Origin: Saitoella complicata NRRL Y-17804
Lineage: Eukaryota; Ascomycota; Saitoellomycetes; Saitoellales; Saitoellaceae
NCBI RefSeq assembly: GCF_001661265.1
Contig: NW_017567003.1
Coordinates: 1-64,000 of the forward strand
DNA: 64,000 nucleotides
Reading direction: 5' to 3'
The stretch's first letter is position 1; every line of letters starts with the position of its first letter. A model generated the notes under the pieces. That model did no database searches. It saw nothing but the letters and a program-made list of their open reading frames with translations, and had not been told where the DNA came from. Of this stretch, positions 52,943 to 62,894 are shown one piece after another. The translations under genes and the position numbers were made by a program.

Positions 52943-54527
52943 TCAGGCCTTGCACATGTCGGGTGAGACGTTGCGCATCTCAGGTGGGATATGATCCAAA
53001 TCCAGGAAATTGAGGATCTCCTCCTCTGTGTACATCACAACACGCTCATCGGTCGGGTTCCCGTCCGCGCCTAGCCGCTTCATTGCGTATTCTGACAACC
53101 TATACCCACGCTGAATCGCTCGCCATCGACAATGTTTATTGAAAACATCATTGCCCGTGAAATGAAGTTGACCAAACGCAAAGCAATCCTTTGGAAAGAG
53201 CCTGAATAACCCGTGTCAGCTTCTTCGCATCGCAGCGGTTGATTGTGCGGAACCACGAACCGGATATCGATTCGTCTGTGTAATCTCGGCCAGTTCGCGT
53301 CTCCTTTCCCTTCGGGTAAGCGGCAAACACCCATATATTTCGTGTCTCCAACGCCAAGATCATCCGTGAGGATGCCAGCTTCTCTCAGTGCGTCCAATGC
53401 TCTCGTCATCAGTATGTGTTCCATCGTAGGGGTTTTTTTCGGTTTGCGCCGCCTGCCTTTAGGTTTTTCAGTCTCGGGATCTGGTACTGGTTCGGGTTCG
53501 GGTTCTGGGGGTTGGATGGGGTTCCCCAGGTTGAAGTCTGGGTGGGTCAACATGATGTCGACATCTCCCGAGTCCTTTAATCCACGGCGACCGTATGGTG
53601 CGTCAGTATAAGAGCACGCGGTCACAGCAGGGAAGCACGTACTAACTGCCGACAATGGCTATCTCGAATTTCTCATCTGCTTGCTTTAACACATCGTTAT
53701 AGATAGCCTGCATGAAGCAGATTAGTTCCGTCCTTCCAAAGACGTACTGTTTCATACCGCCCAAACATCCATCTCGGCACGTGGTATACGCTGTTCGAAC
53801 TCATCCAAGTGTTTCAATCCAATCTTTTGGTGTTTGGTGAGACCTTCGCGTTCATGCAGTTGTTCCAGCGTCATAATGCCTTCGTCGATCAATTTTTTCG
53901 CCGCAACCGGTCTGTACGCTGTCAATATACTGGAATCAAATCGTTTGAACGATGGCAACTCACCCAAATCCACTGATGCGAGAAAAGAGCCTCAATGCCT
54001 TGAACAGGGGATCAGTCGCATCATAATTCGATCTCGCGAGTGTTCCCTAGAACGTACATCAATCCATGCACAGCGCACGGGGACGAAGGCTCAGCTTACC
54101 GTTTGAATGATCTCCTCGATCTTGTCAGCGATGCTCGTGCCCACACCAGGTATCTTGAGAGCTTCTTCTCTGCTGAACAATGGGGTGGGATATCGGGCGA
54201 TGGTTTGTGCTGCTTTGGTATAGGCAGTCGCCTTGAAAGCGTGTCCACGGACCTTTTCTGTCACGGCAAGCTCTAGAGGATAGTGTTGAGAAACGCTCTT
54301 GCAATCATACCCAGCTGATCATGCTGGCAAAACGTACCTTCAAGAAAATCCGTGATCTTCTTGTTTTGGTTGCGTGAGTCTGGATCCAGTTGATCGAAGG
54401 AGTTCATTCCGGCCGCGGGTCGATTACTGGCCCATCGAGCACGATCTCCGCCAACAGACGCAAACCCTATAGCGACATTGCGCCGCTTTCGGGCAACAGC
54501 AATCCAAGTCTCTGTGAAGCGTCTCAT
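52943..54527 (-). CDS. Family X DNA polymerase (Pol beta/Pol4-like)
   Basis: Seven exons on the minus strand (54338-54527, 54100-54272, 53964-54046, 53758-53911, 53643-53707, 53261-53590, 52943-53201) give 417 residues, and every phase closes. Visible parts are an 8-kDa-type region (NKKITDFLEELAV; FKATAYTKAAQTIARYP), a helix-hairpin-helix IPGVGTSIADKIEE and a second one FSRISGFGPVAAKKLIDEG. The palm has IVGSYRRGLKDSGDVDIM with metal Asp 231 and 233, KYMGVCRLP, and RRIDIRLFPKDC with Asp 330. The end is LHFTGNDVFNKHCRWRAIQRGYRLSEY. There is no BRCT domain. The basic start may be a mitochondrial presequence. The intron between exons 5 and 6 ends in GG instead of AG. A Pro/Glu-rich insertion follows LTHPDFN. 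Confidence 0.85.
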
Positions 54528-55165
54528 TAAATTACGGTTTTTTTTGTGTGTTCTGTGTGTGAATGTCGAGTGACGTCGATTGCATGCAGAGCCGTTCGAG
54601 GATCGTCGAAAGATTTGCTGGCAACAACGACCGAAGCATCTGCGCCAACTGTCGAAGTGCTCCCCTCTCGCCCGAGGAGTCCCTCCCGCCCCACAGATCA
54701 CTGCTGGACCGTCCTCCGTCGATCATTGAGTTCCCCGCTGTTACGCACGCCGCGTATCTCATCGCGCAGCCGAACCCCGATAACCCCATCGATCATCCTG
54801 AAATGGACTCATCTTCCTCGGAGAATGACCGTCCGCAACTCTTAAAGTACCCATACCTGCAGTACCCTACACTGATCCGCGGATCATATTGCTTGATGGG
54901 GTACGGCAGATGCATGACCGCATAACCGTTCGCCAGCCATGTGTTCTGTTGTCTGCTACCGTTGGACGCGTCGCGGATCCATTCGGTAAACCAGTGCGGG
55001 GGGACGCGTCTCTGAGTCTCCAACAGTCTGGACCATGAGGTGGGGTATCCGTACTGTTCCGTGGTTGGCCATGACGGAGGTGCCGCGGGGCTCAGCGAAG
55101 CGGTGCTATAAAGCTGGAGTCGCGTCCGACATGGGACGGTATCAACTCCTTTCCAGAAGGCCGCT
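54528..55165. other. Divergent promoter region, polymerase / carboxylesterase
   Basis: These 638 bp lie between two divergent genes. A T8 tract is at 54539-54546. A 121-codon frame from ATG 54563 and an antisense frame at 54793-55287 show no family features. A TATAAAG-like word at 55106-55112 may be the esterase TATA box, 54 bp before its ATG. Confidence 0.45.
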
Positions 55166-56863
55166 ATGAAGTTCTCTACCTTCCTCGGATCAGCAGCAGC
55201 CTTGGCCGGTGCCCTCACGGCTGCCAGTGCCGCACCTACTCTTCTTGCTCGCGACGCGACTTCGAACTCCACGGCTACCAATGCCACCTCCTCTCAGCAG
55301 GTCCCGGTTGTCGACCTGGTTTACGCGCAGTACCAGGGTTTCTACAACGAGACCTTGAACTACAACACCTACCTCGGTATCCGCTTTGCCGCACCACCCG
55401 TTGGATCATTGCGCTTCCAACTCCCTCAAGAGCCAGAGAAGAACTCTTCCGTCGGTGTGGTCAACGCGACCCAGTTCCCTCCCATGTGCGCCCAGACCAT
55501 CAACCACAACCCTAACCAGACTTACGCTCAGCAGTCGTCCTCGATCATGGGGGTTGAGGATTGTCTCTTCCTCAACGTTTACACCCCTGCGAACGCTACC
55601 TCCTCCGACGAGCTTCCCGTCCTTGTCTGGATCCACGGTGGAGGGTATGGTCAGGGTAGCGCACCCCACGACCTCTCCGTCTTGACTCGTCAGTTCGGCG
55701 GGAACGCTATCATCGTTACCATCCAGTACCGTCTCGGTGTCTTTGGTTTCGTCTCGAGTGCTGAGATCATGAAGAAGGGTACCCCCAACGCTGGTATCTA
55801 CGACCAGACTGCTGCTTTGAAATGGGTTCAAGAGCACATCGGTGATTTTGGAGGTGACCGTGATGCCGTTTCTATCTGGGGAGAGTCTGCTGGAGGAGGT
55901 TCGGTTATGCTTCAGGTCATGGCTTACGACGGTACACTCGGCAATTCCCTCTTCAGGGGTGCTATCTCAGATTCTCCTTACCTCCCTCAGCAGTTCGACT
56001 ACGATGACTACGTGCCCTCTGTGAACTACTACAAGATCGCGGAGCAGGTTGACTGTCTGTATTCCTCTGACATCTTCGACTGTCTCGTCAACGCCGACTT
56101 TGATGCTCTACTCAACGCTTCCAACGTCGTCAGCTACCAATCCGCTCCCGGACAGTGGGGATGGCTCCCAGTAACCGACGGTAACCTCGTCGCCAAGCGC
56201 CCCACTCAGCAACTTCTCGAAGGTCGCGTCAACGGCGAATACCTCTTCGTCGGTAACAACGCTCATGAAGGAAATCTCTTCGTTCCCCAGAACCTCTCCT
56301 CCACCCAGGAAGTCTTCGACTTCGTTCACACTGCCTTCCCCAACCTCGACAACGCCACCATTACGCGTCTCTTGGAGTACTACCCCGAGCCAGAGGATAG
56401 CGACGAGCTCTACATCAGCCAGGCTGACCGTGCGAACACGATCTACGCCGACTCCACCTTTGTCTGTCCCGCATACTGGATGGCTCAGGCTTACCCCGAG
56501 GGTAACGCCTACAAGTACACCTTCAACGTCCTCCCCGGTCTTCACTCCACCGAACTCGCATACGTTCTTCCCGGCCAGGGTGTCAGCCAGCCTATCGGGC
56601 CCTTGAACTCTGCCAATGTCACCGTCGACGAGGCATTCGGCGGATCCGTCACTAGCTTCGTCAGGAGCTTCGATCCTAACACTCACTCCCTCATCCGGGA
56701 TGCGCCGACCTGGGAGCCTTACACCGCCGAGAACGACTGGAGTGAGCGTGTCTTTAACTCTACTGCGTCTGGTACCTCGATCATTTTAAATAACCAGACT
56801 CCTAGGAGTCTTGATGTTAGGTGCACTTTCTGGAGGAGCATTGCTACGATTGTTCCTGAGTAA
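55166..56863 (+). CDS. Secreted type B carboxylesterase/lipase
   Basis: A single exon of 565 residues. The start MKFSTFLGSAAALAGALTAA with SAAP is a clear signal peptide. The alpha/beta hydrolase core shows YLGIRFAAPPVGSLRFQLP, VEDCLFLNVYTPANA, VLVWIHGGGYGQGS (oxyanion), IIVTIQYRLGVFGF, ALKWVQEHIGDFGGD and the nucleophile elbow SIWGESAGGGSV. Catalytic acid and His are expected in NAHEGNLF and GLHSTELAYV. More than ten N-glycosylation sites (NST, NAT, NET, NQT) are present. It is likely secreted to hydrolyse carboxylic esters. Codon use is strongly biased to C-ending codons, suggesting high expression. Confidence 0.94.
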   Translation: MKFSTFLGSAAALAGALTAASAAPTLLARDATSNSTATNATSSQQVPVVDLVYAQYQGFYNETLNYNTYLGIRFAAPPVGSLRFQLPQEPEKNSSVGVVNATQFPPMCAQTINHNPNQTYAQQSSSIMGVEDCLFLNVYTPANATSSDELPVLVWIHGGGYGQGSAPHDLSVLTRQFGGNAIIVTIQYRLGVFGFVSSAEIMKKGTPNAGIYDQTAALKWVQEHIGDFGGDRDAVSIWGESAGGGSVMLQVMAYDGTLGNSLFRGAISDSPYLPQQFDYDDYVPSVNYYKIAEQVDCLYSSDIFDCLVNADFDALLNASNVVSYQSAPGQWGWLPVTDGNLVAKRPTQQLLEGRVNGEYLFVGNNAHEGNLFVPQNLSSTQEVFDFVHTAFPNLDNATITRLLEYYPEPEDSDELYISQADRANTIYADSTFVCPAYWMAQAYPEGNAYKYTFNVLPGLHSTELAYVLPGQGVSQPIGPLNSANVTVDEAFGGSVTSFVRSFDPNTHSLIRDAPTWEPYTAENDWSERVFNSTASGTSIILNNQTPRSLDVRCTFWRSIATIVPE

Positions 56864-57284
56864 AGGATGTGTTGGACATTGCAAAGATCAACGGGACGAT
56901 GGATATGATACCCCGTGTGTACGATATGCTATCAGGTGCACATGTGGGATAAGTTTGTGGGATGTGTTCGATAATTTGGTACGGCTTCGTGTAGGATATT
57001 TAAATATGTTTTAAAGGATTAGCACACGGAAAATTGATCTTTCTACCCTTCATTTCGTCTTCGTGGTAACATCATTCCTTGGTCGTACGTTCCCTTCACA
57101 CGGGGTCAGGCCGATCCTGAATCTGGTCAAACGGGTCCTAACTGTATCACGCAGACTTTAAACCGGCCCGAAAGTGCTAAGGGATTGAAGATAAGGTCGA
57201 TTTTGTACCCGATACCTGTTATAAGTACGCGACCACTTGCAAACCTATCGTTTGGTGCTGTAGGTTGTGCTACGCTCCTTACCG
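56864..57284. other. Intergenic region, esterase 3' end to RNase H-like gene
   Basis: This 421-bp stretch contains no supported gene or repeat. Confidence 0.5.
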
Positions 57285-57854
57285 ATGTCTGCAGTACCAG
57301 TCAGGTCTGCCATATTGGGCGCACCGGCTCAGCGCAGTTTCTATTGCGCCGATTGCCAGTTAACTCACCTGAGGGCGATGAAGAAAGTTTGTGAGGCAAT
57401 TGCGACCCGCGATACACTCGTTGTCTTCGTCGACGGATCCTGCAAGAACAACCGTCACCCCCGCCTTCCCCCTCAAGCTGGCGTTGGAGTCTACTTTGGT
57501 CCGTGCTCGCAGTATAACTTCTCAAGAAGAGTGCCTGTCAGTGAACCACAGAGCAGTACCTGTGCTGAGGTATACGCGGCATTCGCAGCCACTGTGTTCA
57601 TTCGCGGTAAGTATCAATTAGGCAACCAATCTTCGATCAAGAAGGTTCTACTGGTTACAGCCTCGGATCACCTGGTCCAGGTCATGAGTAACCGAAGCTT
57701 TGGTGAGAGGCCAGAGAGTGGTTTGTTGCGAGGGCTGGAGGCACGAATTACTGCGATGGCAAAGGACGGATTGGAGGTCGAATTTTGTCTCATCTCGAGA
57801 AATGAGAACAAAGAGGCTGATAAGCTCGCTAGGGCTTCTGTTAAGGATGCATAA
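57285..57854 (+). CDS. RNase H-like domain protein
   Basis: A single exon of 189 residues from ATG 57285. The C-terminal 140 residues form an RNase H fold: VVFVDGSCKNN with first Asp, AGVGVYFGPCSQYNFSRRV, SSTCAEVYAAFAA with the Glu, LLVTASDHLVQVM with the second Asp, and ENKEADKLARAS with the last Asp. All four acidic positions are thus present, so it may be active on RNA of RNA-DNA hybrids. The N-terminal 45 residues include CADCQLTHLRAMKKVC, with a Cys pair that could bind metal, but no known hybrid-binding domain. Fungal relatives are poorly described; it is not a typical nuclear RNase H1 of about 300 residues. Confidence 0.82.
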   Translation: MSAVPVRSAILGAPAQRSFYCADCQLTHLRAMKKVCEAIATRDTLVVFVDGSCKNNRHPRLPPQAGVGVYFGPCSQYNFSRRVPVSEPQSSTCAEVYAAFAATVFIRGKYQLGNQSSIKKVLLVTASDHLVQVMSNRSFGERPESGLLRGLEARITAMAKDGLEVEFCLISRNENKEADKLARASVKDA

Positions 57855-58326
57855 GGTCGTCCTCGAGAATTAACAGAAGCCGAAGCCAGCCTGTCAGCCT
57901 CCGAGTTGCGGCCATTGTGTTTGTCAATGCATTAATGACTACCGTATCGATCTCATATCATTCTATGGTCTGAATCAAGATTAACAACTTTTCCTTTTTG
58001 ATGGCAGTTCTTCGTATTCCTCTGCGTGAGTTTCGCACCGCTAGACCTTAAGCTAGTACTGTAAGTGACAGAACAAAAAAGCAGACAGGCTCGCTTCGGC
58101 GTGTGCCTCCAGGTAGTTTGCAGATACGAATCCATCGTAGAGAAGGTCCAGTAGGCAATTATCGGCGAATACAATTTGGAATCGCCTTCCTACGGTCGTT
58201 GTATCGATTAGGCATTCGTATGCGGCTGTATGCACCCTTGGAGCGTACACCCATTCCAAAGGATCCTTCGAACAACAGCAGCTCGAAGAGCTCCAACCAT
58301 CCCATTGAACCCGTTCATATCGTCCA
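57855..58326. other. Intergenic region before PTC5-like gene
   Basis: This 472-bp stretch contains no supported gene. Short antisense frames lack features. Confidence 0.5.
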
Positions 58327-59937
58327 ATGGCTATGAACCGTCTCATGAGCCGTCAAACAGCTCAATCTCTATCTTCAACCACTAAGCGAGCGCTTACGAA
58401 CAAGACTGTACACCCTCCGGAGCGTCGCATCTTCTCCAAAACTCGCATTTTCACTACAGCAGCCGTCATTGCTAGCTGTGCGGCCGCATATACGACCTAC
58501 AGTCGTCCAGAAGCTACCGTGCCCAGCTTCCCAAGCCCTGGCACTCCCTCCTCGGCAACACAACACTTTCCTTTTACCACTTCTGCACCGCAGTTACGGG
58601 ACAAGGAGCATCACATGCTGGAGGTAGACGAAGTCAAGGAAAAACTTAACGCGAACGCCAATGTTTACAAAGTAGGGCGTGGAAAGGGTGTATGGAGGTA
58701 TGATGTGGCCCAGATTGGTGCCAATGACCCTATTGAGGATGATCTCGCGTTGGTGGTCGTGGATGCTCCGGTCGGAAATGGTGACTGGATGTTCTTCGGT
58801 ACATTTGATGGACACAGCGGGTGGTACACGAGTGACCTGTTGAGGAAGGCGTTGGTGCCCTATGTCAGCAAGGAGTTGGGTGACCTTTACAAGAAGACCC
58901 CTCAGCCTGTCTCCTCTGCAATCGACCGAGCTATCAGCAGAGGTTTCACGAAGCTAGACGACGACATCGTCATGAATTCCGTCGCCAGAGTCTTCAAGAA
59001 CCCGAAATGGGATGCTCGCGACGCTCAGGCCATGCTCCTCCCAGCTTTGTCGGGCGCATGCGGTATGCTCTCATTCTACAACACAGAAACACGTACGCTG
59101 AAGGTTGCTTTGGCTGGTGACTGCCGTGCAGTACTCGGTTATCGTGACGCGACTACAGGACAATGGAAGACTCGCGCATTGACGGTTGATCAACAAGGAT
59201 CGAATCCCGACGAAGAGAAGCGCGTCCGTGCCGAACACCCTGGAGAACCCGACGTCATCCGCCGCGGCCGTATGCTCGGTAACCTCGAGCCTTCCCGTGC
59301 TTTTGGTGATGCCAAGTACAAGTGGTCTTTAGAGACCCAGGTTAAGCTGTACAGGGGTGGCTTGGGAAAACCACCTCACCCTCTACTGAAGACCCCGCCA
59401 TACGTTACTGCACGGCCGGAGATCACCACCGTTGAGCTTTCCGAAAACGAGAAGGATGCCTTCTTGATCATGGTTACCGATGGCCTGACTTGGACACTCA
59501 GCAACAACGACATGGTGGAGTTGGTTGGTACGTGGCTAGACAAACAGAAGCCCAAGTCATCTCCCGCAACTGAATCATCATGGGTTGCATCCTTCAGAAA
59601 TCCCTTCAGTCGCGCCAAACCAGTCGAGGCTCCCAAGATTCTCAATGACCCCAATGACGAGCGCGGCCGACCTGGGATCGAGAAGTTGCCTTTCACTTAT
59701 GTTGATGACAATGCTGCTGTGCACCTCTGCAGAAATGCGCTCGGAGGCGCCAAAGCGGAAGGACGTTGGGTAGAACAGCTGCTGAGCATGCCGGCGCCTT
59801 TAGCCCGACAATGGCGTGATGATATGACTGCTACAGTTGTGTTTTTCGGCGAGGGCGATGGCAAGGTCACGGGAGGGACAGAAAGGGAAGGAGCTGGAAG
59901 GGGACACGGCGAGGTTATTCCGAAAGCCAAATTGTAA
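58327..59937 (+). CDS. PTC5: Mitochondrial PP2C, Ptc5-like (PDH phosphatase type)
   Basis: A single exon of 536 residues. The first 30 residues are basic and Ser/Thr-rich (RLMSRQTAQSLSSTTKRALT), a presequence, followed by a membrane segment (FTTAAVIASCAAAYTTYS). The PP2C core is divergent, as in the mitochondrial group: ANDPIEDDLAL, WMFFGTFDGHSGWYTSDLL, LKVALAGDCRAVLGY, LEPSRAFGDAKYKW, FLIMVTDGLTWTLSNNDMV and WRDDMTATVVFFG. Metal aspartates are kept (FDGHSG; VTDGL; RDDMT). Yeast Ptc5 dephosphorylates the pyruvate dehydrogenase E1 alpha subunit. A Ser/Pro-rich loop separates the last two core segments. The gene is convergent with the MHYT gene. Confidence 0.92.
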   Translation: MAMNRLMSRQTAQSLSSTTKRALTNKTVHPPERRIFSKTRIFTTAAVIASCAAAYTTYSRPEATVPSFPSPGTPSSATQHFPFTTSAPQLRDKEHHMLEVDEVKEKLNANANVYKVGRGKGVWRYDVAQIGANDPIEDDLALVVVDAPVGNGDWMFFGTFDGHSGWYTSDLLRKALVPYVSKELGDLYKKTPQPVSSAIDRAISRGFTKLDDDIVMNSVARVFKNPKWDARDAQAMLLPALSGACGMLSFYNTETRTLKVALAGDCRAVLGYRDATTGQWKTRALTVDQQGSNPDEEKRVRAEHPGEPDVIRRGRMLGNLEPSRAFGDAKYKWSLETQVKLYRGGLGKPPHPLLKTPPYVTARPEITTVELSENEKDAFLIMVTDGLTWTLSNNDMVELVGTWLDKQKPKSSPATESSWVASFRNPFSRAKPVEAPKILNDPNDERGRPGIEKLPFTYVDDNAAVHLCRNALGGAKAEGRWVEQLLSMPAPLARQWRDDMTATVVFFGEGDGKVTGGTEREGAGRGHGEVIPKAKL

Positions 59938-60198
59938 GATACGAAGATGACAGGACGAACAGCACCAAGCAAACTTAATATACCTTCGATAGCAGAGTTG
60001 ACAGCGTTCAGGTCTTTGCAAAGCTTATGATAGTGCAGAAAGGAAGAGATTGACAAGATCAACTTATTAAATTCGCATTTATCAGAAATAGTGGTAGCAC
60101 ATACGACCCAAACCCGGCCGTCCGTTCCCCGACAAACCCATTTACGCCAGGCCCAGAAACATAAAAAGCAAAAAGATATACCAGATTCAGCAGCGCAT

Positions 60199-62491
60199 CT
60201 AACGGCGCATGCTCGCAAGAATCTCATCAACCCATGACCTATCTTCCTCCTCGTTCGCACCAGTGTGGGCACCAGAACTGTTTAGCACGGCCAACTCGAC
60301 CGGGGTATGTCCCTTCTCCTCGACAGACACAGAGACGGATTGCGAGACCATGATACCACTGAATGGATTAGCGGCAGCGGCCTTGATCGTTTCACTGTCA
60401 GAAGAGGCATCACTCTCATCATCAACCCTCTTCGCATACGGATCCTTCTCGTCCTTGGGCATTGGCATGGACTGGACAAGGTCGATAATGGTAGAGAATT
60501 CTCTGTGGGCCTCACGGGCGAAAGCACTGGCAGCAGCATCACCCATGAACACGCGCTGCTGAGTTGCGAACAAACCCAACGGGTTGAGCGTAAGCCCAGC
60601 GTGGACGAATCCAGCCGTACGAGTGTGCACGGGGATGATAACCTTAAAGACAATCAAAGACGCCGTACGACCAGGATGAATAAAGTGGCAAGGCACGTGA
60701 AGGACCTCGGAGATGAGAGTGGCTTCCTGGATCGACGCATCGTTGATTTCTTGACACAAAGCAGCGAGTGCTCCATGGAACTGAGAACGAAGTTGCTGAG
60801 TAACCATATCCAACTTGATCTTGCTCGGCTGACGGAGCTGTTTCAGTACACTGCTCACAGTTTCACCACCGTAGCTCTGCAGAATCTGCTTGAACTCCGG
60901 CGTGATGCTCATTACACCAAGCTGGAACGAGGGGATCATGTGACGAGCGTCCTCCTTGACCAAAACCTTGAAACCACGGTGCAAGTTGGCACGGACAGCA
61001 AAGATACCAACATGAACACCCGGAGCGAAAGACTTGTCGGCACTCAAGTAGTCACGCATACTCTCAATCTGCCTGATGACCTCTTGCTGGTCAATCTGCA
61101 TGGCACGAGACAAGAGATCGGCGACGTTATGCACTTCAGCAAAACGGTAACCGCTGGCCTGCAACTTGGTAACCTGGGCACGAGACGCATGCTTCACGAC
61201 GAACAAGAATTGCCCCTTTCCATACACAGGGGCAGCAAGTCCAGACTCCAAATCAGCATTTTTGTCCGATTTTCCGGAACGCTTGACACCAGTCTGAACA
61301 ATGCAATCGTACAAAGCACCCAGCTCCTCAAGCGGTTCGTGCAAACTGTCTGCGAGACTCTGAGCAGCGGAACAGAACATCTCACGGAACAGAATCGAGT
61401 AATCCAAAGTGTCATCCTTCTGAACAAGGCGAATGTGCTTCTTCATGCCGGGAAGAAGATCACGGATACTCTTCCAGTTGAACGATGTACGGTAGATCCA
61501 GTGGAACACGGGGTGAGAAGTATCGAAGTTGTCATCCAAAGACTTCTCGTGGAACTGATCCGTAATTTCACGGTTAGGGAACATACCATCGGTAGTAACC
61601 ATGACACGACCTTCGTGATCAAAGATAGCGGAAGCCAACACCACCTGCTGAGCACGATCCTTACGGGCCTGAGCACGACGGTTCGCTTCCCAAGCAAGAC
61701 CGAGCAAAACAACACAAGAGACACAGGAGATGACTCCGACGAAAATGACAGTAGCCGAGCGAGAAAGCTGGTCAGGCTTCTGTCCTTCAATCAAGCGATA
61801 GTGAGTACCTACGGTAGCAGTCCAGTGCATACCAGAAACGGCACCAGCCAAAACAAAAGCAACACCCAACAACTTCCACCAAGAATCGGTCCACTTGCTC
61901 CTCAAGACGAAGAAAGTGAACAAGGCGACATTAGTAGCGGCGACGGCGATAATAACCGAACCGATGATGTTGCCGATGTCGTACGAGATGTGATAGTTGG
62001 AGATACCAGCTTGACCCATGTAGTGCATACCACAAATAGCCGAACCAGCAAAAGTACCACCAACCACCAATCGGATCTTACTTACGTACTCTCCCGTACC
62101 CGTAATGATGTATGCTAGCAACAACACCAACACCGGCAAGAAGAAAGAGAAGACGGTGTACCCGACGGAGTAGGCAATCTGGTAGCTCGTAGAACCATCA
62201 TAAAGCTTAATCGCACGGTTACCGACGAAGTGCATGGACCAGATGGCGATTCCACCCATGGAAATAGCGGATCCGACCAGCAGATACCAGTTGAACAGTC
62301 CACGGCCCGAAGTACGACGGCGAAGAAGTTCTAGTGTCGTATATGCGCCGAGAACAGAGATGACATAGGAAAGGGCAATGAAACCACCGATGTAGTGCTG
62401 TTGAATGCATAGTTAGCATACACTCCCAGCAAATCACCGCAATGAATGCACAACAACGTACCACCGGGGCGTTATCATCGTAAACGGACAT
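60199..62491 (-). CDS. MHYT-domain membrane signalling protein
   Basis: Exons 62462-62491 and 60199-62397 give 742 residues. The 64-nt intron follows the tenth codon. At least six hydrophobic segments in the first 250 residues carry the three copper-ligand-like motifs of the MHYT domain: SMHFVGN, GMHYMGQAGISNYH and GMHWTATVGTHYR. A seventh segment (ATVIFVGVISCVSCVVLLGLA) leads to a cytosolic part starting ANRRAQARKDRAQQVVLASAIFDHEGRVMVTTDGMFP, a PAS-like stretch. It continues with long helical regions and an acidic Ser-rich tail. MHYT proteins are thought to sense O2, CO or NO. Fungal versions occur widely but their output is unknown. The antisense 603-codon frame is a by-product of codon bias. 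Confidence 0.9.
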
Positions 62492-62894
62492 CGTTCAGTT
62501 ATCGAGTTTGTCGAAGGCGATGGAGCAGTCGAAAGCGAGGAAACAGTAAGACAAAGGCGACGAGCAGCAGCGAACGTTTGTCGATCGGTTGAACAACAGA
62601 ACAGCTGCGCTCGGATGAAAGTCGAAGTCGGGTCTTATAGATGGTGGATTGCTGAGAGACGACTACCACGGGGAATCACTGTCCAGGGTCACACGTGGAA
62701 TACTCCTGATGGTGATTTGACAGCAGGGACGTCGACTTTGAAATTGCGGTCGTTTGAATAGAAAGGAGACATTCAGAGCGGACAAGGGTCTATCTACCGG
62801 CCGACTTCATCATTAAAGCTGGGACCATTTGGCTTTTGCGCGCGCGACGGCTTGCTGGGGTGCGAGACCGTCTCTGCCTGCAGTTCCCGCCACC
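62492..62894. other. Intergenic region, MHYT 5' region
   Basis: These 403 bp lie between the MHYT start and the 3' end of the TCP11-like gene. A CGCGCGCGAC word lies at 62839-62848. No gene is seen. Confidence 0.5.

Noticed and set aside
60307-62118. 603-codon open frame on the plus strand
   Set aside because: Antisense to the MHYT gene with the same codon-bias explanation; no domain is seen.
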